Shown here: piece by piece, positions 1 to 6,986 of the stretch
Layout: each line of letters begins with the position of its first letter
Numbering within the stretch: position 1 is the stretch's first letter
Assembly (NCBI GenBank): GCA_017479935.1
Contig: JAFVBO010000096.1
Coordinates: 27,344-91,343, forward strand
From: Lachnospiraceae bacterium
GTDB lineage: Bacteria; Bacillota; Clostridia; Lachnospirales; Lachnospiraceae
Length of the DNA stretch: 64,000 nucleotides
Reading direction: 5' to 3'
Notes under the pieces: generated by a model
The model's database searches: none
Seen by the model: the letters and a program-made list of their open reading frames with translations, nothing else
Told to the model about the DNA's origin: nothing
Translations under genes and position numbers: made by a program

Positions 1-1
1 T

Positions 2-628
2 TACTATGACCTTTTGGAAAGCAACCGGATCCCCAACAACCTGGTGCGTGTGACGCACCTTGACGACGCGGACTTTATCGGCGTGCGGGAAGGCCGCAAC
101 TACCTGGCTGGCCCCTTGCGCGGCATCCTGGCCCTCCTCATTCTTTTAACGGGCTTTGCGGTCACGCTGTTTTTCCTGCAGGATAAAGAAGCGGGCATCC
201 TCGACTGGATGCCCATCTCCCACAAAAACGTCTTCCCGCTCCTGTTCCTTTTAACCGGGGTGGGCGACGCCGCCATTGTCTCCTACGCCGCGCTGTACGT
301 ATCCGGCGCGTTCACCACGGCAGCCACGGAGCTTCCTCTGATGATCCTGTACATCTTCTGCGTATGCGGCTTTTGCCTGCTTTTATCCCGGCTGCTGCCC
401 AACATCTGGTTCTTCGGGGCCACCATCCCGGTATGGCTCCTCGCCTGCCTGATCCTGACGCCCATCTTCATCGACGTCAGCGGCTTCCCGTTAATCCAGT
501 ACCTGCTGCCGCCCTACTACTACTTAAACGCCCTGCACAATCCTCTGATGGGGCAGCGCATGCTCCTCTATGCTGTGGTTGTGTGCGCGGCGGGGGTTTG
601 CCTCGGGCGCTTACCAAGAAGGCAGTGA
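2..628 (+). CDS. C-terminal part of a multi-pass membrane protein, possibly an ABC-2 type permease (5' end outside window)
   Basis: The reading frame is open to the left edge of the window, so the N-terminus is missing; a TTG at 14 is not convincing as a start. The visible ~208 residues hold about six hydrophobic segments separated by short loops and end with a basic tail (RLPRRQ). The segment pattern resembles the membrane domain of ABC-2 exporters, but no ATPase partner is visible and no diagnostic motif was seen, so the family is only a guess. The stop codon lies six bases before the first palindromic repeat cluster. Confidence 0.5.
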   Translation, partial: YYDLLESNRIPNNLVRVTHLDDADFIGVREGRNYLAGPLRGILALLILLTGFAVTLFFLQDKEAGILDWMPISHKNVFPLLFLLTGVGDAAIVSYAALYVSGAFTTAATELPLMILYIFCVCGFCLLLSRLLPNIWFFGATIPVWLLACLILTPIFIDVSGFPLIQYLLPPYYYLNALHNPLMGQRMLLYAVVVCAAGVCLGRLPRRQ

Positions 629-633
629 TCTGA

Positions 634-779
634 AGGGGACGGGCCTGTGTCAGGTGACAGGGGACGGGCCTGTGTCATAAAAGGTGACAGGGGACGGGCC
701 TGTGTCACAAAAGCTTGCAGCTTTTGTGACACAGACCCGTCCCCTGTCACCTTTTATGACACAAGGCCCGCCCCCGTCA
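634..779. repeat. Palindromic repeat cluster 1 (REP-like)
   Basis: Three forward copies of a unit with core GGGGACGGGYCTGTGTCA (634-652, 655-677, 685-707) are followed by two inverted copies (726-748 and a diverged one at 757-779). The forward and inverted copies can fold into one very long stem with its loop near 712-722. The same unit recurs at about 33.0, 52.6 and 63.95 kb. It fills the space between two convergent genes, so it could serve as a two-way terminator; mobility is inferred only from its repetition. Confidence 0.9.
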
Positions 780-788
780 CATATTCCT

Positions 789-2417
789 TTATACCGCTCC
801 GGTGATCGCCGGTTCCGGCTTGGAAGCAAAGGCGATATTCATGGAGTAATCGCCGATACGCTCCAGGTCGTGAAGCGCCTTCGCGTAGATGATGCCGGGC
901 TCGGTCTCGCACTCGCCAGCCTGAAGGCGGGCGATGTGGTTGTCCTGCGCCTCGATCGTCAGCATATCGATTTCCTTTTCCGTATCCTTCAGCTTCTGCT
1001 GTTCTTCCTCGGAAAGATCATCCTCCAGGAACGACTCCACAGACTTTCCATAGACGAAATTCAGCTTCTCGTAAATCTTCTGAAGCTCCGCCTGCGCGGC
1101 CTGCGAATAAATCAGGCCGTTCTCGCAGAAGCTCTGCGTCTTCTTGGAGATGGCAATCAGGTGATCGCCGATACGCTCTAAGTCGTTGACCACATGGAAC
1201 ATCTGTCCCACAGTCTCCGACGTGGCCTTGCCAAATTCCAGCGCGTTTAACTTCACCAGGAAGTTGGTGATGTTCTCGTTCAGCCAGTTGATGGTTTCCT
1301 CGTTTTCCGCAATCTTCGCGGTCTGGGAAATGTCGTTGTGGATCAGGCCGTATACCGACAGATCCAGGTTTTCCTGCACCAGGTTCGCCATACGCTCCAC
1401 CTCGCGAAGCGCCTGCGACACGGAAACCTCCGGCATGGCAATCAGGTTGACATCGATAAACTCCAGACGCATCTCGCCCTCGTGATCCACCTTGGGAACA
1501 AAGCGGTAGCTTAAGGATACCAGCCAGTTGATAAGCGGCATCAGAACCGCGGCGGTGACCACCTTAAACACAATGTGGTACACGGACACCTGGAACATGG
1601 CCGACGGGATGTTGGCGGCCAGAATATCCGTATAAGGCGTGAGCAGAGTAATCGGCACAAAGATGATGGCACCGATCACGTTGTAGATCAGATAAATCCA
1701 GGCAGCGCGCTTTGCGTTGTTCCGCGCGTTGATGGCCGACAGGAACGGCGGCACGCTGGATCCAATGTTGATACCGCAGACGAGATACCCCGCAAATGCC
1801 AGCGGCATCAGCCCGTCAAGCGCCAGCACCTGCACAACGCCGACCGCGGCCGAGGAACTCTGCATGACGGCCGCCATCAGGATACCGACTAAAAGGCCAA
1901 CCACCGGATGCGTGGCGGACGCGACAAAATCCTTGAACGCAGGCATATCCTGCAGGAAGGACATAGCGCCGCTCATGGTGTGCAGACCCTGGAACAGAAT
2001 ACCAAAGCCCAGGATAATCTGGCCCAAATGCTTCTGGGAATCCTTCTTGAAATACAGCATCAGCACCGCGCCCGCGAAGATGCAGAACGGGGCGATGGCG
2101 GAGATGTCCAAAGCGATGAGGACAGAGGTGATAGTGGTACCGATGTTGGCACCGATGATCACGCCGGCCGCCTGTGCCAGATCCATGATGCCTGCGTTGA
2201 TCAGACCCATGACCATGACCGTGGTAGCCGCGGAGGACTGAATGACAACGGTCACCAGCATACCGAGCAGAAAGCCCTTCACCGGGTTACGGGTGAGCTT
2301 TTCCATCAAATCCTTCATTCGCGCGCCAGCCACGCGCTCCAGGCCTTCTCCCATGTACTTCATACCAAAGAGGAAGGCACCGATGCCGCCTAAGAGCGTC
2401 AGAATGTTTCCAATCAT
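789..2417 (-). CDS. Na+/phosphate symporter with C-terminal PhoU-like domain
   Basis: Predicted to import phosphate, or possibly export it, with sodium across the cell membrane. Two inverted-repeat signature motifs of the NptA/PNaS family are visible: QSSAATTV near residue 60 and QSSSAAVGV near residue 185, each inside a hydrophobic block of several helices. From about residue 345 the protein is a soluble helical PhoU-like region. An in-frame ATG lies 15 bases upstream at 2432, but the AAGGAG ideally spaced for the ATG at 2417 lies inside those codons, and a TATAAT at 2444-2449 would put the transcript start almost on the upstream ATG. I therefore chose 2417 (542 aa). It is monocistronic. Confidence 0.93.
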   Translation of the reverse strand: MIGNILTLLGGIGAFLFGMKYMGEGLERVAGARMKDLMEKLTRNPVKGFLLGMLVTVVIQSSAATTVMVMGLINAGIMDLAQAAGVIIGANIGTTITSVLIALDISAIAPFCIFAGAVLMLYFKKDSQKHLGQIILGFGILFQGLHTMSGAMSFLQDMPAFKDFVASATHPVVGLLVGILMAAVMQSSSAAVGVVQVLALDGLMPLAFAGYLVCGINIGSSVPPFLSAINARNNAKRAAWIYLIYNVIGAIIFVPITLLTPYTDILAANIPSAMFQVSVYHIVFKVVTAAVLMPLINWLVSLSYRFVPKVDHEGEMRLEFIDVNLIAMPEVSVSQALREVERMANLVQENLDLSVYGLIHNDISQTAKIAENEETINWLNENITNFLVKLNALEFGKATSETVGQMFHVVNDLERIGDHLIAISKKTQSFCENGLIYSQAAQAELQKIYEKLNFVYGKSVESFLEDDLSEEEQQKLKDTEKEIDMLTIEAQDNHIARLQAGECETEPGIIYAKALHDLERIGDYSMNIAFASKPEPAITGAV

Positions 2418-2443
2418 GTTTTTCTCCTTCATACTCTGAAAGA

Positions 2444-2449
2444 ATTATA
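2444..2449 (-). promoter_or_regulatory. Candidate -10 box for the Na/phosphate symporter gene
   Basis: A perfect TATAAT on the minus strand, 27 bases before the chosen start codon. No good -35 hexamer is visible at 16-18 bases, so this is a weak call. Confidence 0.4.
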
Positions 2450-2561
2450 GCGCAAAACGCCGCCTATTTTCATAACACAGACAGCGGGGCTTTGTAAACC
2501 CCTGCAGATGTGAAAATTTCTTTGTACGTCATTCGGAACAAATCGGTACGCTTGTACAAAC

Positions 2562-2586
2562 AAAAGCGGCCCTAAAGGCCGCTTTT
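2562..2586 (-). terminator. Intrinsic terminator of the carbonic-anhydrase-like gene
   Basis: A stem of AAAGCGGCC type with a five-base loop begins directly after the stop codon. On the minus strand it runs into TTTTGTTTG. Because the arms carry A and T runs on both sides, it could also act in the other direction. Confidence 0.85.
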
Positions 2587-2587
2587 T

Positions 2588-3094
2588 CTAACTCTTCAAA
2601 TATGCCTGTGCATGCTCCACATAAACCTTCGCATTCTCCAGAATATTCCGGACCTGCTCCTCCGACACATGCCCGATAATCTTCCCGGGAATACCCATGA
2701 CAAGCGACCCGTCCGGGATTTCCTTTCCCTCCGGGATCAGTGCGCCTGCGCCGATCAGGCAATTCTTCCCGATGCGGCAGCCGTTTAAGAGCGTTGCGTG
2801 CATGCCGATCAGTGTGTTGTCTCCCACGGTGCAGCCATGCACCACCGCATTGTGCCCGATGGTCACGTGATTTCCGATATTTACCTCAAAGCCCTCGTCG
2901 CTGTGCACCGTCGCATTGTCCTGCACGTTGGAATTCTCTCCGATCGTGATCTTCCCGGAATCCCCGCGCAGCACGGCGCCAAACCAGACAGACGATCCCG
3001 CGCGGCATTCCACATCGCCAATGATCGTGGCATTCTCCGCGACAAACACGTCCAGCGCCATGGCCGGATACAAATTCTGGAACGGTATAATCAT
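2588..3094 (-). CDS. Gamma-carbonic-anhydrase family protein (hexapeptide repeat)
   Basis: 168 residues made almost entirely of left-handed beta-helix hexapeptide repeats ([LIV]-G-x4). The gamma-class zinc-site pattern is recognisable: HSDEG, then IGHNAVVHG, giving three histidines in the expected order. Family members are trimers that either hydrate CO2 or have unknown roles; many bacterial homologues lack demonstrated activity. An upstream in-frame ATG exists at 3205, but the ATG at 3094 has AGGAG seven bases upstream and matches the usual length. A strong promoter lies upstream at 3187-3215, and the gene is followed at once by a terminator, so it is a single-gene unit. Confidence 0.92.
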   Translation of the reverse strand: MIIPFQNLYPAMALDVFVAENATIIGDVECRAGSSVWFGAVLRGDSGKITIGENSNVQDNATVHSDEGFEVNIGNHVTIGHNAVVHGCTVGDNTLIGMHATLLNGCRIGKNCLIGAGALIPEGKEIPDGSLVMGIPGKIIGHVSEEQVRNILENAKVYVEHAQAYLKS

Positions 3095-3186
3095 ACAATA
3101 TCTCCTGTTTTCAAGCGGAATCCCCGGCCTTTTTCTGCCGGAACAACGTATTCCCCCGCAAAACACTTTCCCCTCATTATCTCCAT

Positions 3187-3215
3187 ATTTTATCGGCAGG
3201 GTCACGCAAAGTCAA
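3187..3215 (-). promoter_or_regulatory. Sigma-70-type promoter of the carbonic-anhydrase-like gene
   Basis: TTGACT (3210-3215), a 17-base spacer and TAAAAT (3187-3192) read on the minus strand. The leader to the start codon is roughly 85 bases. Confidence 0.75.
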
Positions 3216-3269
3216 AGAAATATGTATGACGTTTTTTTAAATATCCGTTACAAAGTTATTATTTAAGCA

Positions 3270-3833
3270 CTACGCAAGCATCGCGTACAAAACCGCGCCC
3301 AGCACGCCGCTCCCCAAAATCGCCTGCACGGGCCCCAGCTTCTTAAAATGCAGCAGCACCAGCATAAGCGCCATCACAAAGAGCGCAATCAGGTTGGTAT
3401 GCGGCAGATCTACCACGTTTACGCCGCCCCACAAGGCATTGCAGGTCATCTTGACGGCGGAGGCCAGAATCATGGCCGCGATGGCCGGGCGAAGCCCTTT
3501 TAGCACCCCCTGCACGCCTTTCAGCGACCGGTATTTATAGTACACCACGGCCATCACCATCACGAGAACGACCGAGGGAAGCACGTAGGCCAGCGTGGCA
3601 ATCACGGATCCGGGAACCCCCGCCACCCGCACGCCCACAAAGGAAGCAATGTTAATGCCTAACGGGCCCGGCGTCATCTCTGAGATAGATACAACATCCG
3701 AAAACTCCGGCGTGGTCAACCACCCCTGCTGGTCCACCACCCGCTGGCGGATCAGCTCCATGCCGGCCAGTCCTCCGCCGAAGCTAAAGCACCCGATCAA
3801 GAAAAACACTTGTAAAAGCTGCAGATAAATCAT
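3270..3833 (-). CDS. Chromate transporter family protein, single CHR domain (second of pair)
   Basis: 187 residues with the CHR-domain signature FGGGLAGMELIRQR, then TPGPLGINIASFVG, and about five to six hydrophobic helices. Known ChrA proteins export chromate; half-size CHR proteins usually occur as adjacent pairs that work together, as here. The start at 3833 is preferred over the upstream in-frame ATG at 3860 because GGGGG lies just upstream of it. It is the second gene of a two-gene unit. The actual anion transported in this organism is unknown. Confidence 0.88.
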   Translation of the reverse strand: MIYLQLLQVFFLIGCFSFGGGLAGMELIRQRVVDQQGWLTTPEFSDVVSISEMTPGPLGINIASFVGVRVAGVPGSVIATLAYVLPSVVLVMVMAVVYYKYRSLKGVQGVLKGLRPAIAAMILASAVKMTCNALWGGVNVVDLPHTNLIALFVMALMLVLLHFKKLGPVQAILGSGVLGAVLYAMLA

Positions 3834-3856
3834 AGATTTCCCCCTATCGTTGCCGC

Positions 3857-4435
3857 TCACTTCTGCTCCGTCCGGCTTTCATAGAAGGCCAAAAACCCTC
3901 CGACCACACCGCACACCAAAAGGATCACAATAATATCCACGTTCAGGAACACGGCCGCCACCGCGGCTCCAATCAGCATGATAAGCGCAGACAGTTTCTT
4001 ATCCTTTAGGACGTTCGCGCTCATCGTGTAGGTCATGTGGATCATGACGGCCGCGACGCCGGCCTGCATCCCCTTTAAAAGAAGCGCCACCACATCGTTT
4101 TCCCGGAACTGTTTGTAAAAAACAGAGATCACCGACAAAATCACCATGGGCGGCGTGACCGTGCCCAGCATCGTAATGATCGCGCCTAAAGGCCCCGCCA
4201 CCCGGTAGCCGATGATGATCGATGTATTCACCGCCATCACCCCGGGGCAGGACTGGGCGATGGCGATCAGGTCCATCATCTCGTCCTGGTCGATCCACTT
4301 TAATTCCTCCACAAACTTCTTCTGCAGCATGGACATAATCACCAGCCCGCCGCCAAACGTGCAGGCACTGATCACAAAACAGGTGGAAAACAGCTTCCAC
4401 AGCAGATGATCGGTCTCAATTTTCTTAACTTCCAT
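3857..4435 (-). CDS. Chromate transporter family protein, single CHR domain (first of pair)
   Basis: 192 residues and homologous in layout to its downstream partner: FGGGLVIMSMLQKKF near the N-terminus, then SCPGVMAVNTSIIIGYR, followed by hydrophobic helices. Start 4435 (MEVKK) is chosen for its GGGAG site six bases upstream; a longer reading frame begins at 4468. The stop lies 23 bases before the partner's start, so the two are co-transcribed. Such pairs form antiparallel heteromeric transporters by family knowledge; the substrate here is inferred. Confidence 0.88.
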   Translation of the reverse strand: MEVKKIETDHLLWKLFSTCFVISACTFGGGLVIMSMLQKKFVEELKWIDQDEMMDLIAIAQSCPGVMAVNTSIIIGYRVAGPLGAIITMLGTVTPPMVILSVISVFYKQFRENDVVALLLKGMQAGVAAVMIHMTYTMSANVLKDKKLSALIMLIGAAVAAVFLNVDIIVILLVCGVVGGFLAFYESRTEQK

Positions 4436-4450
4436 CAAAATCTCCCGCCC

Positions 4451-4488
4451 GTTGCCTGACGTCATCAAGTTTGACGGTGTCAGGCAAC
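4451..4488. other. Intergenic hairpin, 10-bp perfect stem
   Basis: GTTGCCTGAC (4451-4460) pairs with GTCAGGCAAC (4479-4488), and the loop can pair further (GTCA with TGAC). It lies between the phosphoribosyltransferase stop and the chromate transporter start on the minus strand. No U-tract follows, so it may be an RNA processing or attenuation structure and not a classical terminator. Confidence 0.55.
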
Positions 4489-4501
4489 GCTGTGTACCTG
4501 C

Positions 4502-5071
4502 TTAAATCTCCTGATACTCCCCGTTCTCATCCTTCTCAAAGAGCGGCAGTCTTTCCAGAAACGCGATATCCGTGCGCTTCGCCGCATCGCCTTCCGCCAG
4601 GATAGCCACACGGGAGACCACGTTCCCGCCGGCTTCCTTTACCAGCTCTTCCAGAGCCTTGATCGATTCGCCGGTGGAAATCACATCATCCACCAGGCAT
4701 ACCCGCTTTCCGCGCACGCGATCCGCGTCCACGCCGTCCAGGATCAGCTTCTGCGTCCCCTTCGTCGTGATGGAATTCACCTCGCCGCCCACGAAATTGC
4801 GCATATAGGACTTCACGCTCTTGCGGGCTACCACAAAGCACTTCATGTTCATAAGACGGCTGAGCTCATAGCAAAGCACGATTCCCTTAGCTTCCGCCGT
4901 GACCAGAATCTCCACATCCGCCGGGATTTTCTTCACCAGTTCCGCCGCTGCCGCGCGCACCAGCTCCGTATCGCTGATCACCACAAAGCTCGCGAACGCC
5001 AGATTATCGTTGATGGCGATAAAGGGAAGGGTTCTCTTCACGCCGCAAACATCGATCTCGTAGTTCTTCAC
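4502..5071 (-). CDS. Phosphoribosyltransferase family protein (purine salvage type)
   Basis: About 189 residues with the type I PRTase PRPP-binding motif VCLVDDVISTGES near residue 125 and an upstream region like adenine phosphoribosyltransferases (AEAKGIVLCYEL). It probably joins a purine base to PRPP in the cytoplasm; the base is not certain. The frame allows an ATG at 5092, but no ribosome site precedes it. A GTG at 5071 has GGGGG nine bases upstream and begins VKNYEIDVCG, the usual start region of the family. It lies next to an NCS2 base permease, which supports a salvage role. Confidence 0.85.
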   Translation of the reverse strand: MKNYEIDVCGVKRTLPFIAINDNLAFASFVVISDTELVRAAAAELVKKIPADVEILVTAEAKGIVLCYELSRLMNMKCFVVARKSVKSYMRNFVGGEVNSITTKGTQKLILDGVDADRVRGKRVCLVDDVISTGESIKALEELVKEAGGNVVSRVAILAEGDAAKRTDIAFLERLPLFEKDENGEYQEI

Positions 5072-5098
5072 AGGTTTATACCCCCATTCCATTTTAAT

Positions 5099-5127
5099 CT
5101 ACTCAGCAGCATACCCATGCTGAGTAG
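5099..5127. other. Hairpin upstream of the phosphoribosyltransferase gene
   Basis: CTACTCAGCA (5099-5108) and TGCTGAGTAG (5118-5127) form a perfect 10-bp stem with a nine-base loop. It may be part of the leader of the phosphoribosyltransferase transcript or a second terminator for the permease. Confidence 0.5.
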
Positions 5128-5154
5128 TTACTTTTCATCATTTTCTCAAAAATA

Positions 5155-5180
5155 CCCCGGCAGGAATTCTCCTGCCAGGG
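5155..5180 (-). terminator. Intrinsic terminator of the NCS2 permease gene
   Basis: The minus-strand stem CCCTGGCAGG/CCTGCCGGGG is followed by TATTTTTG. It starts about 28 bases after the permease stop. Confidence 0.8.
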
Positions 5181-5208
5181 TGATTATTTGCTGAATGCAA
5201 CGATCGAC

Positions 5209-6264
5209 TTACAGCCCAAGAAGTCTGGCCGCAATGCCGGCCACCATGCCGATGAAGGGGTTCGTGACAGCCGTCACCACCATCGTGATGCTGCCGACAA
5301 CCGGTGCGGAAGCCAGGGCCGCGGGAGCGTCTAACGCCACCGTCTTAAAGATACCCAGCACGAACAGGAAGCCTGCGATGGAGGAAGCCGGAACAAATTT
5401 GCCGATCTTCGGAAGCAGACCAGACAGAAGGATCACGCCGATCACCACCATCATGGCGACACCGGCCCACACCGCATGCGGAGCCGCCGCCGTCGCGGAA
5501 ATGATGGACTCGACAGGCGCGCCGCCGAAGAGGGACGAGAACATATCCGCCAGGGAAGAAATCACCGTCAGCTGATCCACGTTGTAATGCGCCGCGGGAG
5601 CCATGCTGGCCGTGATGGATCCGAAGGAGATGTTGGAGCCGATGTTCAAGCACACCATGCCCAGCGCGCCCAGGATCACGTTGCGGTTGAAGGTGAATTT
5701 CTGGATCTTGAAGTTGTCGTCCACCACGTCGATGGTCTTCTTTTCCTTCTGCACCAGGTTGCTGACCACGCAGGAGGCCACCACCGAAATCACGATGGTG
5801 TACACCAGCACATTTCCGTCCGCCTGGAAGAAATAGTAGGTAATCAGAGCGGAAGCCAGGGAAACAAAACCGGCCAGCTTATCTGCCGCGATCATGTCGA
5901 TGGCCGCCTTGGTTAAGATGATACCGACACCGGCCATCATACCGTTGGCAATGTCCACGCCGATAAAGTCAACCAGACTGGTTAACGCGCCCATAAAGCC
6001 GATGACCGCCATAATGGCGCCGCCCACAAAAATCATGGTGCAGCACTCCGAGCGGTTCTTGCCCGCGGTTCCGGCGTAGGTGATGGTCTCCGCCTGGAAG
6101 GAGATGGGAGCCACGTTCTGCGTCACAGCGTTTCCGATGGCACCCGTAAAGAAAGCCAGCGCGGTCGGAATGGACGCGAACCCAAGGCTAAGAGCTAAAA
6201 GTCCCTGCGGCAGGCCGTTTAACACAACGCCAAGCACGGCCAGAATGTCAGTGATGATACTCAT
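5209..6264 (-). CDS. NCS2 family nucleobase permease (short form)
   Basis: 351 residues, almost wholly hydrophobic with about ten to eleven predicted helices. It shows NCS2 landmarks: QNVAPISFQAETITYAG in the first third and FGGAPVESII in the last third, where the family has its substrate-binding acidic residue. It would import a purine or related base using the proton gradient. It is shorter than the usual 430-460 residues, lacking much of the N-terminal helix region, but the start has AGGAGG nine bases upstream, so it is probably genuine. The phosphoribosyltransferase downstream fits base salvage. Confidence 0.82.
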   Translation of the reverse strand: MSIITDILAVLGVVLNGLPQGLLALSLGFASIPTALAFFTGAIGNAVTQNVAPISFQAETITYAGTAGKNRSECCTMIFVGGAIMAVIGFMGALTSLVDFIGVDIANGMMAGVGIILTKAAIDMIAADKLAGFVSLASALITYYFFQADGNVLVYTIVISVVASCVVSNLVQKEKKTIDVVDDNFKIQKFTFNRNVILGALGMVCLNIGSNISFGSITASMAPAAHYNVDQLTVISSLADMFSSLFGGAPVESIISATAAAPHAVWAGVAMMVVIGVILLSGLLPKIGKFVPASSIAGFLFVLGIFKTVALDAPAALASAPVVGSITMVVTAVTNPFIGMVAGIAARLLGL

Positions 6265-6450
6265 TGGTACAATCCTCCTGAAGACTCATATTTGTCCTGC
6301 AGCTTATATTCTGCCGCAAGACACCTTATTCCGGAGAAAAGTATAACCAAATTCTAAACAAAAAGCTGATGGATTTTCGAAATTTTTTATGCTTTCCCTT
6401 GTGCTTTTCGCACAAGATGCAAGATAAAGGGTGGCCACCTCCACCCTAAA

Positions 6451-6496
6451 CAAAGCCCCCCGGCTGTCCGCATGCGCGGACAGCCGAGGGGCTTTG
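6451..6496 (-). terminator. Strong terminator hairpin after the GH3-small membrane protein operon
   Basis: CAAAGCCCCCCGGCTGTCCGC-type left arm pairs with its complement around an ATGC loop, giving a stem of about 20 bp with one mismatch. It lies ten bases after the stop of the small membrane protein. A second short hairpin (CTTGTGC/GCACAAG) lies at about 6398-6416. Confidence 0.8.
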
Positions 6497-6505
6497 CTTC
6501 CAAAT

Positions 6506-6916
6506 TTACGCCTTCTTCCGGCTTCCCAGGAAGGCTCCGACAAACGTCACGACAGATGCCAGCAGGATCAGCGCGAATACCAGCACGCGGGGTCCCACAT
6601 TGTCGGCGTTTCCGAAGTAATCGCCCATGCCGACAAAGAATGCGGTCAGATCGTTGACGGAGTCCTTGCCCAGCGTGATCAGGCCAGCCGCGCCAAGAGC
6701 GGTGGCGATCGCCGGAAGATAATCCGTAAAGACCCCGGTGTACAGGCTGCTCAAAAGCCCAACAAGCGTCATGACGCAAAGGATGCCAAAGATGGTCGTG
6801 TTAAACACATGGGCCGAAAGCCCGAAAACAGAATAGGCTACGCAGGCTACCAGGCTTAACACCGTAGCGGCAAACAACACGTGGCTGCCAGCGCTCTTCC
6901 CCTTCAAAAACTTCAT
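6506..6916 (-). CDS. Small four-helix membrane protein of unknown function
   Basis: 136 residues with four clear hydrophobic segments, a basic N-terminus (MKFLKGKSAG) and a basic C-terminus (GSRKKA), so both ends probably face the cytoplasm. I do not recognise the family. It begins 70 bases after the stop of the doubly anchored GH3 enzyme and shares its terminator, so it is probably co-expressed. A role as partner or chaperone of that enzyme at the membrane is a guess from position only. Confidence 0.75.
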   Translation of the reverse strand: MKFLKGKSAGSHVLFAATVLSLVACVAYSVFGLSAHVFNTTIFGILCVMTLVGLLSSLYTGVFTDYLPAIATALGAAGLITLGKDSVNDLTAFFVGMGDYFGNADNVGPRVLVFALILLASVVTFVGAFLGSRKKA

Positions 6917-6986
6917 GCTTCAAATCCTCCTCTTCAAAATACGTCCCTGCAGGATCCTGTCCTGCCTTACAAGCTCCTACCCTCTT

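Noticed and set aside
684..1181. Plus-strand frame starting in palindromic repeat cluster 1
   Set aside because: It runs from the repeat into the antisense of the symporter's PhoU domain, with no homology and no start signal.
2588..3205. Longer N-terminus of the carbonic-anhydrase-like protein
   Set aside because: The additional 37 residues cover the promoter and ribosome site and do not match the family.
6265..6450. Purine riboswitch upstream of the NCS2 permease
   Set aside because: I looked for the conserved loop and junction text of the purine aptamer and did not find it; only two short hairpins are present.
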